From Vampirovibrionales bacterium (GTDB lineage: Bacteria; Cyanobacteriota; Vampirovibrionia; Vampirovibrionales; Vampirovibrionaceae), in contig JADJRF010000009.1 in the NCBI GenBank assembly GCA_016712355.1, positions 1-25,630 on the forward strand: DNA of 25,630 nt, read 5' to 3'. The translations under genes were made by a program, and so were the position numbers. The notes under the pieces are model-generated. The model worked only from the letters and a program-made list of their open reading frames with translations, did no database searches and was not told the origin of the DNA. This document shows positions 7,471-15,830 of the stretch, piece by piece (position 1 is the stretch's first letter; the number at the start of each line of letters is the position of its first letter).

Positions 7471-10265
7471 ACTGACCCCAACAGGAATTGTTCGGCATCA
7501 GAATTAACGCGAACACGAATGTATTTCATAATCTGGAACCAGATTGCTTCTAGGTGAGGTTCCAAGCCGGCGGCTTCGACAGTAATCAGCGCGTCGCCTC
7601 GTTCTATTCTCCGAGTCTCTGCTTGAATCTTTTCAATCGTGGCTTTCGTGAGTTGCTTTTGCAGTTCAAGCGCTGCTTCGCGTCGCTTGTTCTCAAGATC
7701 GATTTGTTCTGTTATTTGCAGCTTTGTGTATGTATCGGCACTGCCTAATGATCCGAATAGCGAACCTAACAAGTCGCCGGTCCCGCTAATCGTTTCATTA
7801 ATGCTCGAAAACGCGGCTTCGACTTGCTTAGTTTGCGCTTCCAGGTTAGCTACATTCAGAGTAACAAACGCCTCGATGTTCTTGATTCTTTCGTTACTGG
7901 CTATTTCCTCCATTTTAATGCGGAAGCTATCGGCTTCTTTCGTCGCCTTTTCTACTTTCTTCGCATTATCTTCTGCGGCGGTAGAGACGGCGGCAAAAGC
8001 GCCAGTGGCTTTTACGGTCTTACCGTCAATACTACTGTACGAAGTGACTAGCGCGCCATTTGCGGCGACGACGCCTTCAATATTCGTGCGATATTGTTCT
8101 ACCTTGACGTTATCAGGCAGTTTTAATTCCGGCAATCCTTCCAGTGTGCCGATATATTTTTTTGTCGAATCATTGGCGTCTTTTGTCTTTTCGTCAATCT
8201 TGTTGAGTTGCGCTAGTATGCCATCCCATGAACTAACCGGGACCGGCTTTGCGAGGAAGTTAACAAGATCGGTATATTCTTTATCGGCGTCTCTTATGCT
8301 TTGTTCATATCGCGCGATTTCCGATATAGCGCCGTCAAAACTGGTTACTTTTATGGTTGATGGGGCATTATTCTCAAGCTCTTTAGATGTTCCAATCCAT
8401 TCGTCTACCCGATTTTTTAGCGCAACAAACCCATCGGCAATGTCGGCAGCGGCGGTTCCGGCTGACGCGCCCTCATACCCGGCTAGCCAATCCGGCCATG
8501 ACCAATCCGCCAGCTTATCGGCAGGAATCAGGAATTGCGCAATAGCGCCCGCCGCAACGCCAAGCGCAACCGCTATACCGGCTGGACCTGTGATAGCCGC
8601 CGCTGCTAGCAACGCCTCCGCTTTGAGCGCCGCTAGTGCTGGTGTGACCTTGCTTCCGAATGCGATAAACGACAAAAGCGCGGTATCTAAAAATCCTGTT
8701 GCGGTATTCAGTCCAGACCCAAAACCGATAATGGTCCCGATAAATCCTTGCGCTTCCGGCGTTGCATCCTTAAATGCCGTGGCTAGTTTATTAATTCCTT
8801 CCAGAAATGGTTTTAACCCGCCTAGTTCTCCAGCGGTTATTCTAACAATTCCTGATATTGCGTCAACAACCCGCTGGATAGACTCGGCTAGTTTGTCTGG
8901 TGTGCTAATGTCAATATCGCCAAACAAGGCTTCAAACGCAGCCTTGCCTTGCTCGCCAAGTGCTTTTAAAGAATTAACAAGCGGCTGAAAATCAACTTGT
9001 GATAGAGCATCAGGAAGATTTCTTGCAACAGTCCGAAAGATATTTTCAAGCTCAGCCAGTTGCGGATTCAATAACTCAAACAACGGATCAAGAGAACCCG
9101 CTTCGATGGTCTTTTTGAATTCAATCGCAAGAGCGCCAAGCGATGAAATAACGCCGGTCGTATTAACTTCAAACTTATCGCCAAGACTGGTCAGTAATTG
9201 GCGGAAAGACTCATTGGTTGACGCAATGATTTGTTGTGCAGACTGTAATCGTAGATTTACCTCCTTATCGATACTCCCTCCCGCCTCTTTCGTGATTTGG
9301 GCGGATAATTTCATGGTGTCATTCCAGGCAGTTAAGACTGGAATCATCTTATCGTATTGCTCTTTACCAAAGAGCGTTGCCGCTGCCGATGATTGTTGCT
9401 CGTTAGTGAGTTTAATAAAGTTTGGAACAATCGTATCGAGAAGCTCTTTAATAGTTCCTATGGGTTTCCCGGCGGAATCAAACTTAACGCCAAGATCAAT
9501 CATTTGCGCCGCCATGGCTTCAGTAGGATTGCGCAAATTAACGAATGACGAGCCTAGCGCGTTTGCCGCTTCTGACCCACTACCAAAAACGTCGATAACT
9601 TTTGAAAGTAGCGCGGCGGTATCTTCAAACGATAATCCGGCCAATTTAGCAACCGGCGACAGATCAGAGAAGCCTTGTGCTAATTCAGTAAAGGAAGACT
9701 TGGTAAGGTCAGCCGTTTTATTGATAACATCTGAGAATCGTTTTGATACGCTAATTGCATCTTCGTTGGCAACCTGGAATCCAGCGAGAGAGCCATTGAT
9801 GATTTTAACGGCTTGATCGAAATTCACTCCGCCAGCAATAGACAAATCAAGTGCTGATTGGACAAGAGTTAAGCTATCGCTGATTGAAAATCCAGCCGCT
9901 TTAAAATCAGCGGTGGCCGTTGCGACTTGATTGGCGTTCTGCCCATATTTGAGCGCAACTTCGTTAATTGCGTCCGCGAACTGTCTTGCTTTTCCCTCGC
10001 TATCATCTAGTTGTTTTTGAAGATCAAGCAGTGATGACTGAAACTTAACGGATTCGTTATAAGCGAGTCCGCCAATAACGCCGGCAACCGCAATAAACGC
10101 CGCCTGAACAATAGCCAGCTTATCGGATAGCTTTGCGAATGGCTCTGTAATATCTCCAACAGAGTTATTTAGGTCTTGTAAGCTCTTCCCGACCTTATTT
10201 GCGGTCTGAGTGACCTCATCAGTCCCACGAAAAATAAGCTCGACAACGCTTTGCAGGTCAGCCAT
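7467..10265 (-). CDS. Tail tape measure protein
   Basis: 932 residues, the longest gene in the window. It sets tail length and is thought to pass into the host on injection. The N-terminal 50 residues are a heptad-like helix (VELIFRGTDEVTQTANKVGK). Residues 80-330 match the TP901-type tape measure core (SFTELAQGFSDLSPVAKLAG, AALLSKVIDVFGSGSEAANA, FVNLRNPTEAMAAQMIDLG). A hydrophobic stretch at about 505-580 (ALLAAAAITGPAGIAVALGV) is a candidate membrane-inserting segment. The C-terminal 200 residues are Lys/Glu-rich coiled coil. The ATG overlaps the T-frame stop by one base (TAATG), exactly where lambda H follows GT. Frame intact. Confidence 0.92.
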   Translation of the reverse strand: MADLQSVVELIFRGTDEVTQTANKVGKSLQDLNNSVGDITEPFAKLSDKLAIVQAAFIAVAGVIGGLAYNESVKFQSSLLDLQKQLDDSEGKARQFADAINEVALKYGQNANQVATATADFKAAGFSISDSLTLVQSALDLSIAGGVNFDQAVKIINGSLAGFQVANEDAISVSKRFSDVINKTADLTKSSFTELAQGFSDLSPVAKLAGLSFEDTAALLSKVIDVFGSGSEAANALGSSFVNLRNPTEAMAAQMIDLGVKFDSAGKPIGTIKELLDTIVPNFIKLTNEQQSSAAATLFGKEQYDKMIPVLTAWNDTMKLSAQITKEAGGSIDKEVNLRLQSAQQIIASTNESFRQLLTSLGDKFEVNTTGVISSLGALAIEFKKTIEAGSLDPLFELLNPQLAELENIFRTVARNLPDALSQVDFQPLVNSLKALGEQGKAAFEALFGDIDISTPDKLAESIQRVVDAISGIVRITAGELGGLKPFLEGINKLATAFKDATPEAQGFIGTIIGFGSGLNTATGFLDTALLSFIAFGSKVTPALAALKAEALLAAAAITGPAGIAVALGVAAGAIAQFLIPADKLADWSWPDWLAGYEGASAGTAAADIADGFVALKNRVDEWIGTSKELENNAPSTIKVTSFDGAISEIARYEQSIRDADKEYTDLVNFLAKPVPVSSWDGILAQLNKIDEKTKDANDSTKKYIGTLEGLPELKLPDNVKVEQYRTNIEGVVAANGALVTSYSSIDGKTVKATGAFAAVSTAAEDNAKKVEKATKEADSFRIKMEEIASNERIKNIEAFVTLNVANLEAQTKQVEAAFSSINETISGTGDLLGSLFGSLGSADTYTKLQITEQIDLENKRREAALELQKQLTKATIEKIQAETRRIERGDALITVEAAGLEPHLEAIWFQIMKYIRVRVNSDAEQFLLGSV

Positions 10266-10444
10266 TATTTTATCGCTCTTGCCTTATCTTCATAATACAT
10301 TCCCCATAGCTCGCACTCTACCGTTGTCAATTGTCCTTGCGGAAATAAATCAGGGCGACACTCAAAGAGAAATCGCCCTTTCATATCGCAAAGCTGCAAA
10401 GCCATCACGACATCGGGGATTCCGTAGAGCGCGGCACTTTTCCC
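10265..10444 (-). CDS. T-domain of the GT tail chaperone, made by -1 frameshift
   Basis: An open frame continues from the slippery site for about 58 codons, including MALQLCDMKGRFLFECRPDL, then FPQGQLTTVECELWGMYYED and KARAIK, with TAA at 10265-10267. The stop shares its last base with the tape-measure ATG (TAATG). The frame is one base back from the G frame, as required. An internal ATG (at MALQL) exists but has no good ribosome site, and in relatives T is made only as a fusion. In lambda, the T part binds the tail tube protein while G binds the tape measure. The frame is too short to be noticed as an ordinary gene. Confidence 0.8.
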   Translation of the reverse strand, partial: GKSAALYGIPDVVMALQLCDMKGRFLFECRPDLFPQGQLTTVECELWGMYYEDKARAIK

Positions 10445-10876
10445 AAATCTGGCCCAAGCCCGGTAAGCTCAAGGATTTTATTGGTAAGCTGATACCCGAC
10501 AACCGGGTATAGAGCAAATAGCCGAATAGCGTCTTCGCGCGCAATCTTCGGATCGACGCTCCCGAAGACCAAATGATCGAACCGCTTGGAAAGGTCTTCG
10601 GGAGGTTCCCCATCGGCCCCGAAGAGCTTTTTCAGCGCGTCGGCTTTGTCTGGAGTGTGCCGCACTAGCCAGCGCCTCGACAGTCGCCGCATAGAGCCTT
10701 GCACGGCCCTGTGCGTCGTTTGCCGTGGCAATCTCCACGCCCGTCAATCCGCGCACCGTCCATATCGGCTTGGCGTCTTCAGGGAACCAGTGGGCCAGAT
10801 CATCGACCGAAACTTCCGCCGTCCGTGGCGATAGTTGCGATGCACAAGACCGGAATCGCTCAAGATCGAAGCTCAT
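10405..10876 (-). pseudogene. Tail assembly chaperone G-like (one indel at about 10660)
   Basis: It reads MSFDLERFRSCASQLSPRTA to ARLYAATVEALA in the first frame. A +1 change near 10650-10670 (sequence GCGGCACACTCC) leads into TPDKADALKKLFGADGEPPE and on to LTGLGPDLGKVPRSTESPMS with a TGA at 10405-10407. About 157 residues in total, near lambda gpG size (140). It lies between the major tail protein and the tape measure, the fixed place of tail chaperones, which coat the tape measure before tube polymerisation. The 3' end carries a slippery heptamer (10438-10444) that would join it to the T frame. The internal indel is probably an error or recent damage, since the downstream programmed site is intact. 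Confidence 0.7.
10438..10444 (-). promoter_or_regulatory. Programmed -1 frameshift site GGGAAAA (G to GT)
   Basis: In the G frame the codons are TTG GGA AAA GTG, so G GGA AAA is an X XXY YYZ slippery heptamer, one base from lambda's G GGA AAG in the same gene position. After the slip the frame reads K-S-A-A-L-Y-G-I-P-D-V-V and stays open to the stop that overlaps the tape-measure start. Without a slip, translation ends 11 codons later. A -1 shift making a GT fusion is widely conserved in long-tailed phages. Confidence 0.85.
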
Positions 10877-10879
10877 ATC

Positions 10880-11890
10880 TTAGAGTCCAGTAAAGTCTAC
10901 GCTGGCCTGTTCCGGAGATACCGTGAAAGACCCTTGCGGGGAACTCTTCACGCCGAACGTGCGCGCCACGCCAAGTACGCCTTGGGTCAACTGATACGCG
11001 GAACCAGAGCGCGACGGCTTAAACCGGAAGATCAGCTTTTGCCCGACCTTGCTCAGAATGCCGTCCGTGACGCCGGATTGCAGCGCGGCGGTAAAGCTGG
11101 CTTGGCCCAAACTGGACGATACAGAACCCACGTTCCCATCATAATAAGATTCGGAATTTGTGGTATTGGAAGTCTCCGCCGGCACCCAATCGCGAGAGTT
11201 AGCGATTTCCGCAAAAACAGGGGTCGCCACTCGAACGCGTACCGACTTCGCCACGGACCCGGTATGAATCAGCGGGAGCGCGGCGGCGAATGTGAGTCTA
11301 CCGCGCAAGTAATCCACAGAATACACGGGATAGTCATAACGCTCTTGATGAGTGCCGACGACTTGATAGATTTCATCAGCGGTAATCGGCGCTGCGGTAA
11401 TCGAGGTTAAGCGCACTTGAGCCACCTCGATTGAGCCGACCGGAATAAATGGAGGACCACCGGAAGCGCCGCGCGTCTCGGAATGCGCAGTCGTTGCCGT
11501 TCCGGCGACAACAGCATAAGCGCCGCTGGAGTTCACCGTGATGCTGTTGATGATATGCGTGTTCGTCGAAGACCCGCGTGTGCAAGTCAAATCAGTATCA
11601 GCGGCAACGGTAATCTGCCCAGTGGTCGCACTCGCGCCCGTCATGCCGGGAGCCATCAAAACGACAGCAGCGGCATCAACCATGTCATTAGTAGTACTGA
11701 CTGCTGGAATAACCGCGCCGCCATTAATGACGCCGTACGGACCAATCACCGGCTCATAGCCGCTCGCTTGACTCCACGGCGTAGACGTTGCGGTGAAAAT
11801 AGCATGGTCGCCAGAATCTGTTAGCGCGGCGAATGCCTGCTGACTAGCGGCGCTCTCGTATTCAATCGTTTGAGTGGTCAAAATGGCCAT
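10880..11890 (-). CDS. Major tail (tube) protein, lambda V position
   Basis: 336 residues from an ATG preceded by GGAG (GATGGAGAAACATC-ATG). Ala/Thr/Ser-rich with alternating beta pattern, beginning MAILTTQTIEYESAASQQAF and ending SPEQASVDFTGL. Placement between the U-like terminator gene and the G/GT chaperone is the diagnostic position of the tube protein. The C-terminal third (GQKLIFRFKPSRSGSAYQLT) has the strand-rich look of tube subunits. It is longer than lambda gpV (246), so an extra domain is possible, perhaps in residues 60-150 (repetitive Ala/Thr segment). Confidence 0.75.
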   Translation of the reverse strand: MAILTTQTIEYESAASQQAFAALTDSGDHAIFTATSTPWSQASGYEPVIGPYGVINGGAVIPAVSTTNDMVDAAAVVLMAPGMTGASATTGQITVAADTDLTCTRGSSTNTHIINSITVNSSGAYAVVAGTATTAHSETRGASGGPPFIPVGSIEVAQVRLTSITAAPITADEIYQVVGTHQERYDYPVYSVDYLRGRLTFAAALPLIHTGSVAKSVRVRVATPVFAEIANSRDWVPAETSNTTNSESYYDGNVGSVSSSLGQASFTAALQSGVTDGILSKVGQKLIFRFKPSRSGSAYQLTQGVLGVARTFGVKSSPQGSFTVSPEQASVDFTGL

Positions 11891-11902
11891 GATGTTTCTC
11901 CA

Positions 11903-12310
11903 TCAATAAGGGCTACCGGCGATATGCCGATAAGTCAAATCAAACCGAGCAACAGCGCCTATTAGTACACTGCCAGTTTCAGAAAAAAGAGTTGCTCCGC
12001 CGGTATACGTCAAATCTTCAGCCAACCCGCCCAGCGTCGGATCGGTGCCAAGTGCCGTTGAAATCAAATAAGCAAGAAGTGAATTAGCAGCCGTGGTTCG
12101 GCTGGCGTCTTCGTCGTAACGATTAATCGCCTCGACAGTTAAGCTGGCGACCACTAAAACATCATCATAGTCGCGACTTAAAACCGTTTCCTCTCCCTCG
12201 ATCAGCGCATAAAAAGGCGTTTCGTCGTAATCCTGTGGATAGGGATTACGGGTTGCTTTCAATCGAGTTGCTAGCGCGGCTATTGCGAGTTCACGTTTGG
12301 CGGTTGCCAT
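11903..12310 (-). CDS. Tail terminator-like protein, lambda U position
   Basis: 135 residues beginning MATAKRELAIAALATRLKAT, with VLSRDYDDVLVVASLTVEAI centrally and ARFDLTYRHIAGSPY at the end. N-terminal helix, then alternating strands and RxDxxYRH near the C-terminus are usual for the U/tail-completion fold that caps the tube and joins it to the head. It starts in a TAATG overlap with the Z-like gene and is followed after 12 nt by the tube gene. Lambda gpU is 131 residues. Confidence 0.7.
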   Translation of the reverse strand: MATAKRELAIAALATRLKATRNPYPQDYDETPFYALIEGEETVLSRDYDDVLVVASLTVEAINRYDEDASRTTAANSLLAYLISTALGTDPTLGGLAEDLTYTGGATLFSETGSVLIGAVARFDLTYRHIAGSPY

Positions 12311-12957
12311 TAGTCTTCACCCGTGCCATCACCAGCGGGAGGCGGATTTTTTTGAATCAGCCAACTTGTCTCTGCGTCGATCGCTTTCTGCAAATATTCG
12401 CTCAACTCTGTCCCTAAGTCGGTAGTGACCGATTCAAACATCTGCCCTGGACCTGGGCCATATAGCACGGTATAAGGTAACCGGCTATTCGGATTAATGG
12501 CGTTCTTCATACCTTGAGAGCGCAATACCTCATTCCTAACTGCAATGAGGTATCCGCCGCTATTCTTTGCGGGAACCCAGAATCCGCTTAATATTTTGAC
12601 GGGTGTCTTTTTGACTTTAACGACAATCGGATCAGACGGCCTACCAGCACGAAATGGAAATAGAGACGTTAAAAAATTCTCCATTCGTGTTCCAGTTTTC
12701 TTGCTCGATAAAATAGCCCTAAGCTGATTCGAGTTAGCGCGATTGTTAAATAGTTGTGCCGGCCCATCCAATTTGCTCTTGATCTTGCTAGACGACAAAT
12801 TAACTTGCTTTGCTATTTCCTGAGAAAATCTCGTTCTTGCGCGTGAAGCCGTTTTATTCAACCCGCGATAGAGCGCCTTGGTTGCGCCGTTCTTGATATA
12901 AGCAAGGCGCTCACGTACTTCATTCAGTTGCTGTTCGTTGACTTCAACTTCAATCAT
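12310..12957 (-). CDS. Minor tail protein Z-like (GPZ family)
   Basis: 215 residues beginning MIEVEVNEQQLNEVRERLAY. The segment KNGATKALYRGLNKTASRAR, with FSQEIAKQVNLSSSKIKSKL, is typical of prophage minor tail protein Z, as are the basic helices followed by the FRAGRP/SGFWVPAKNSGGYLI beta region and the acidic C-terminus. In lambda, Z connects tail to head. Its start overlaps the end of the FII-like gene by 8 nt, and its stop overlaps the U-like ATG. Lambda gpZ is 192 residues. Confidence 0.8.
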   Translation of the reverse strand: MIEVEVNEQQLNEVRERLAYIKNGATKALYRGLNKTASRARTRFSQEIAKQVNLSSSKIKSKLDGPAQLFNNRANSNQLRAILSSKKTGTRMENFLTSLFPFRAGRPSDPIVVKVKKTPVKILSGFWVPAKNSGGYLIAVRNEVLRSQGMKNAINPNSRLPYTVLYGPGPGQMFESVTTDLGTELSEYLQKAIDAETSWLIQKNPPPAGDGTGED

Positions 12958-13279
12958 CGCCAGCCCTTACGATAATCCGAGAAAAATAGCCATCATCGGA
13001 GTCACGTTTCAGCACGATATATCGATCCGATCCTATGGTAATCACGTCATTTCGACGCGGTATGTTTCCAGCAAGATCAGCGATTGCAATCGTAATGATC
13101 GTCTGCTTCTCAATAGCTGACGTGGCTTCGGTTAGTGGATTCACTACGTCTTTATCGACGATAGCGACCACGGTTAATTCATCATCCGTGGAATCAACCG
13201 TATAAGTCGCCGCATCTCCAAAGAACGACTTGATCAGTGGAACAGCAGTCCCGTTCATCAAGTCGCTAAAATCCGACAT
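12950..13279 (-). CDS. Head-tail joining protein, lambda FII-like
   Basis: 109 residues starting MSDFSDLMNGTAVPLIKSFF, then VDSTDDELTVVAIVDKDVVN and RRNDVITIGSDRYIVLKRDS. The pattern (short helix, beta-strands, NDVITIGSDRYxV) is that of FII/head-tail connector proteins completing the portal side of the head. It lies directly before Z, as in lambda, and 3 nt after the 29-codon ORF. Lambda gpFII is 117 residues. Confidence 0.7.
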   Translation of the reverse strand: MSDFSDLMNGTAVPLIKSFFGDAATYTVDSTDDELTVVAIVDKDVVNPLTEATSAIEKQTIITIAIADLAGNIPRRNDVITIGSDRYIVLKRDSDDGYFSRIIVRAGDD

Positions 13280-13282
13280 GGG

Positions 13283-13372
13283 TTACTCCCAACCGAAGAT
13301 CGAATAAAGCTCAGTCGCCAGAGCTTCAGACCCATTGTTGAGATACGCCCATGCCGTGATATTGCCGCGCAT
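13283..13372 (-). CDS. 29-residue coupled ORF in the head operon
   Basis: It begins at the ATG in TGATG, sharing two bases with the decoration-protein stop, and ends TAA 3 nt before the FII-like ATG. The product starts MRGNITAWAYLNNGSEALAT and ends ELYSIFGWE: aromatic and acidic, with no membrane segment. Exact packing between two coupled genes supports real translation. No family recognised; it sits where lambda has FI. It may be a small connector or assembly peptide. Confidence 0.5.
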   Translation of the reverse strand: MRGNITAWAYLNNGSEALATELYSIFGWE

Positions 13373-13737
13373 CACGCCAGCACTCCCATAGGACCGCCGA
13401 TCAGCCTGACTTTGCAAGTCGTGGATGCGGCGGTAGCGGTTTCCCAAACCGTGCCGATGGTATGCTTTCCGCCAGTGGCAACACCAGAAGCGAACGCGGC
13501 TTTAAGCTGCGAGCCGGTAGTGCGATAGAACACGCGATTTCCATTCGTCTTTGCGCCAGTCGCAACAGCAGCCAGCGGAAATACACCTTCCAGCGCAATC
13601 GCGATTTTCTGGCCTGCACCGGTGGCTGAATTCAGCGCAACCCCAACCATGCGATTGATAACTAGCAACTGGCCATTAGCGACAGCGCCGCTCGTCGTGT
13701 AGTTGAAAACTTCGCCTTCAGAAAGACTTTGAGCCAT
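13372..13737 (-). CDS. DUF2190-like capsid decoration/cement protein
   Basis: 121 residues from the ATG at 13737 (MAQSLSEGEVFNYTTSGAVA), preceded by TTGAGGATACAGTC, a fair ribosome site; a 16-residue N-terminal extension lacks support. The sequence runs NGQLLVINRMVGVALNSATG, then AIALEGVFPLAAVATGAKTN, with repeated G-A-x-V strands and ends VRLIGGPMGV. These are hallmarks of the DUF2190 capsid decoration family, which binds the outside of expanded heads. It follows the capsid gene by about 60 nt, as lambda D neighbours E. Confidence 0.75.
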   Translation of the reverse strand: MAQSLSEGEVFNYTTSGAVANGQLLVINRMVGVALNSATGAGQKIAIALEGVFPLAAVATGAKTNGNRVFYRTTGSQLKAAFASGVATGGKHTIGTVWETATAASTTCKVRLIGGPMGVLA

Positions 13738-13796
13738 GACTGTATCCTCAAACTGAGTAACCAGCCGCCCAATCATGGGCGGCATGATGGAATGGA

Positions 13797-15830
13797 TTAG
13801 TTGCCGCGATACTTGTGAACAGCGCGGAAATCGAGCGCGGACACGCCGAAGTCAACGCCCACCAAATAGCTAGTGCCTTGACCATCCCACTCTTCGTTTT
13901 CCCGCATGTACGGTTCGGCCATGCCATTCAGGAAAGCGACCTCAAACGTGTCGAAGATGTTCGGATCAGCCAGCAGATACCACGCTGCGGTGCCGTAAGT
14001 CTGTCCATCGAGCCGGGCATCCGTGATGACCTCGTAGCGACCGCTGAACGGATTTGGCGGCAAGGTTGCCCCAGTGCCAGCCGGGTCGTAAGTCGCGGCC
14101 ATGAGCACGCGCGCGGTGTGCTCAAGCGCCTTCGGGACCATCAGGAACCGTGGCTGGATATTCAGCACCGCGCTAGTGTTCGGGTCGGTCTGCTTAGCCA
14201 TGGCCACGGCAGCGGTATTCAGCGTCGCGACAGTGGGAGCGGTGGATGCAGCCACATAGTTCTTATGGCTTGACGTGTCGAAAAGCGCCGTAGAGTCCTG
14301 ATTCAGAGTCGGACCGGTGCCATTCAGCAGCGCATAAGTGATGTCGCCAACCTTCCGATTGCCGGCCAGGCCCATTGCGCGGGGAATAGCCGACAGGGCA
14401 CGCAGATCGTCGTTGATGATCAGCTTGCGAGTGATGCGGTATTTCTTCGCATAGCTCACCAGCTTGATCGTTTCCTTACGATCCGTGAACTTGCCGTAAG
14501 TGATGTCTCCATCTTCCGGGACTTCATCCAAGCCGGTGAAGCCGGAAAGGCCGCTAATCTCTGCGGTCTTGAAATCCGGCAAGGTGCCGCGCCGCGTCCA
14601 GGTCTGCCACGTTTCGGGAGCCTCTTCCCACCCTTTCAGCAGCGACTTGTTAGCGACATTAGCAAGGATATTGGTGAAGTCGGACGTGGTTTGCCCAGCA
14701 GCGCGATACGTCAACGCGCGAAAGGCTACGGCGTCATCGTCCATCGCTTGTGTGTTGATGCCGTGCATCCGGCAATAATCGCCAGCGAGCACGATCAACC
14801 GCTTGCCCACGAATCCACCAGCCCGCGCGCCGTCAATCGACTTGCGGTCGGTCAGGACGCCGGCTTTCACAAGCATCGCTTCGGTAAATCCGTTGCGGAA
14901 TTTCTCAGTCTGATCTTCGCCCATGCGGACACCAGCACCCAACGGTCGCGGCTGATAAGCAGGGGAGGCGGCGGGTTGAGCGCGACTGGCAACGCCAAAA
15001 ACTTGCACGCCATCAGGCACGGTTCCTTGGTTGGAAGCCGGTTCCGCTTCGCCGCCCAGCGTCTCCATCACAATCTTGCGAGTTTGATCGGCGCTCCATC
15101 CTTCATTCAGCGCTTGCGCTCGAATGCCGTCATACACCGAATCACGGGGGACAATTGGATTAGCAAAGATGCCATCGATTTCTTTCAGTCGATTGCGCTC
15201 ATCCAGAACTGCTTTAGCGCGTATGGCATCGATTTGACGAATCGGCACAACCGGATCAGTGCCAGCGCCATGATTATCAGTAGTCCCGACTTCGACAGCC
15301 GGCGTTTGAGTTTCATCAGCCATTGCATTAACTCCACTTAAAGACCGATTAATTCCAACGGATGCGTCCGCCGGCACCGTTACGACACTTGATTCAAGTA
15401 GCGTCCATCCAGTCACGCGGATGTCGTTACTATTTGCTTGTTCTTCAAATTTGTTGACTTGATAGCCAATAGAGATATTCTTTAAAAACCCGTCACGCAC
15501 ATCATTAAATACTTCAATGGCTTTCTTGTTATTTGAAAACCGCAAGACGCCACGCAATTTTCCATCCTTGATTTTAATTCGCTCCACCACGCCGATTGGC
15601 TCATCGGTATTGTGATTCCATAGCAGCGGCAATCCATCGCCGGCCCGACTCAAATCAACGGCGTCTGAATCGTGAACAAGAATCTCTCGGCCAAAGAATC
15701 GATCAACTGGCGATTCGCTGGATAGCGACGCGGGAACGGTTCGGCTTTCGAGATTGGCTTCCCGCAAATCTAGCGTTGCAAACCGCTCAAAGCGGCCATC
15801 TTGCAACGCGCTTAGGTCTCTTGTACTCAT
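13797..15830 (-). CDS. Prohead protease-major capsid protein fusion
   Basis: 677 residues. Residues 1-165: HK97-type (U35) serine protease with LLWNHNTDEPIGVV (H73) and WTLLESSVVTVPADAS (S148 as candidate nucleophile). Residues 170-330: Ala/Glu-rich, helical, scaffold-like. Residues 330-677: HK97-fold capsid, recognisable from TRRGTLPDFKTAEISGLSGF, KETIKLVSYAKKYRITRKLI, INDDLRALSAIPRAMGLAGN and the end FGVSALDFRAVHKY. Usually protease, scaffold and capsid are two or three genes; fusions are known in some phages and imply self-cleavage at maturation. An internal ATG at 15323 (MADETQTPAVE) has GGAG 8 nt upstream and could give the scaffold-capsid part alone. The start overlaps the portal stop (ATGA). 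Confidence 0.88.
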   Translation of the reverse strand: MSTRDLSALQDGRFERFATLDLREANLESRTVPASLSSESPVDRFFGREILVHDSDAVDLSRAGDGLPLLWNHNTDEPIGVVERIKIKDGKLRGVLRFSNNKKAIEVFNDVRDGFLKNISIGYQVNKFEEQANSNDIRVTGWTLLESSVVTVPADASVGINRSLSGVNAMADETQTPAVEVGTTDNHGAGTDPVVPIRQIDAIRAKAVLDERNRLKEIDGIFANPIVPRDSVYDGIRAQALNEGWSADQTRKIVMETLGGEAEPASNQGTVPDGVQVFGVASRAQPAASPAYQPRPLGAGVRMGEDQTEKFRNGFTEAMLVKAGVLTDRKSIDGARAGGFVGKRLIVLAGDYCRMHGINTQAMDDDAVAFRALTYRAAGQTTSDFTNILANVANKSLLKGWEEAPETWQTWTRRGTLPDFKTAEISGLSGFTGLDEVPEDGDITYGKFTDRKETIKLVSYAKKYRITRKLIINDDLRALSAIPRAMGLAGNRKVGDITYALLNGTGPTLNQDSTALFDTSSHKNYVAASTAPTVATLNTAAVAMAKQTDPNTSAVLNIQPRFLMVPKALEHTARVLMAATYDPAGTGATLPPNPFSGRYEVITDARLDGQTYGTAAWYLLADPNIFDTFEVAFLNGMAEPYMRENEEWDGQGTSYLVGVDFGVSALDFRAVHKYRGN
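15321..15335 (-). promoter_or_regulatory. Internal ribosome site and start codon within the protease-capsid gene
   Basis: Inside the fusion, GGAG (15332-15335) lies 8 nt before an in-frame ATG at codon 170, exactly at the end of the protease domain. Initiation here would yield a 508-residue product without protease. Lambda C and Nu3 use the same device (nested start for the scaffold). An out-of-context ATG also lies 5 nt nearer the GGAG. Use is inferred. Confidence 0.45.

Noticed and set aside
7639..8988. 449-codon open frame on the plus strand
   Set aside because: Antisense to the tape measure gene; Ser/Ala/Pro-rich composition of a shadow frame and no ribosome site. The minus-strand protein has clear TP901 features.
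9106..9816. 236-codon plus-strand frame
   Set aside because: Also a shadow of the tape measure gene; no motif or start signal.
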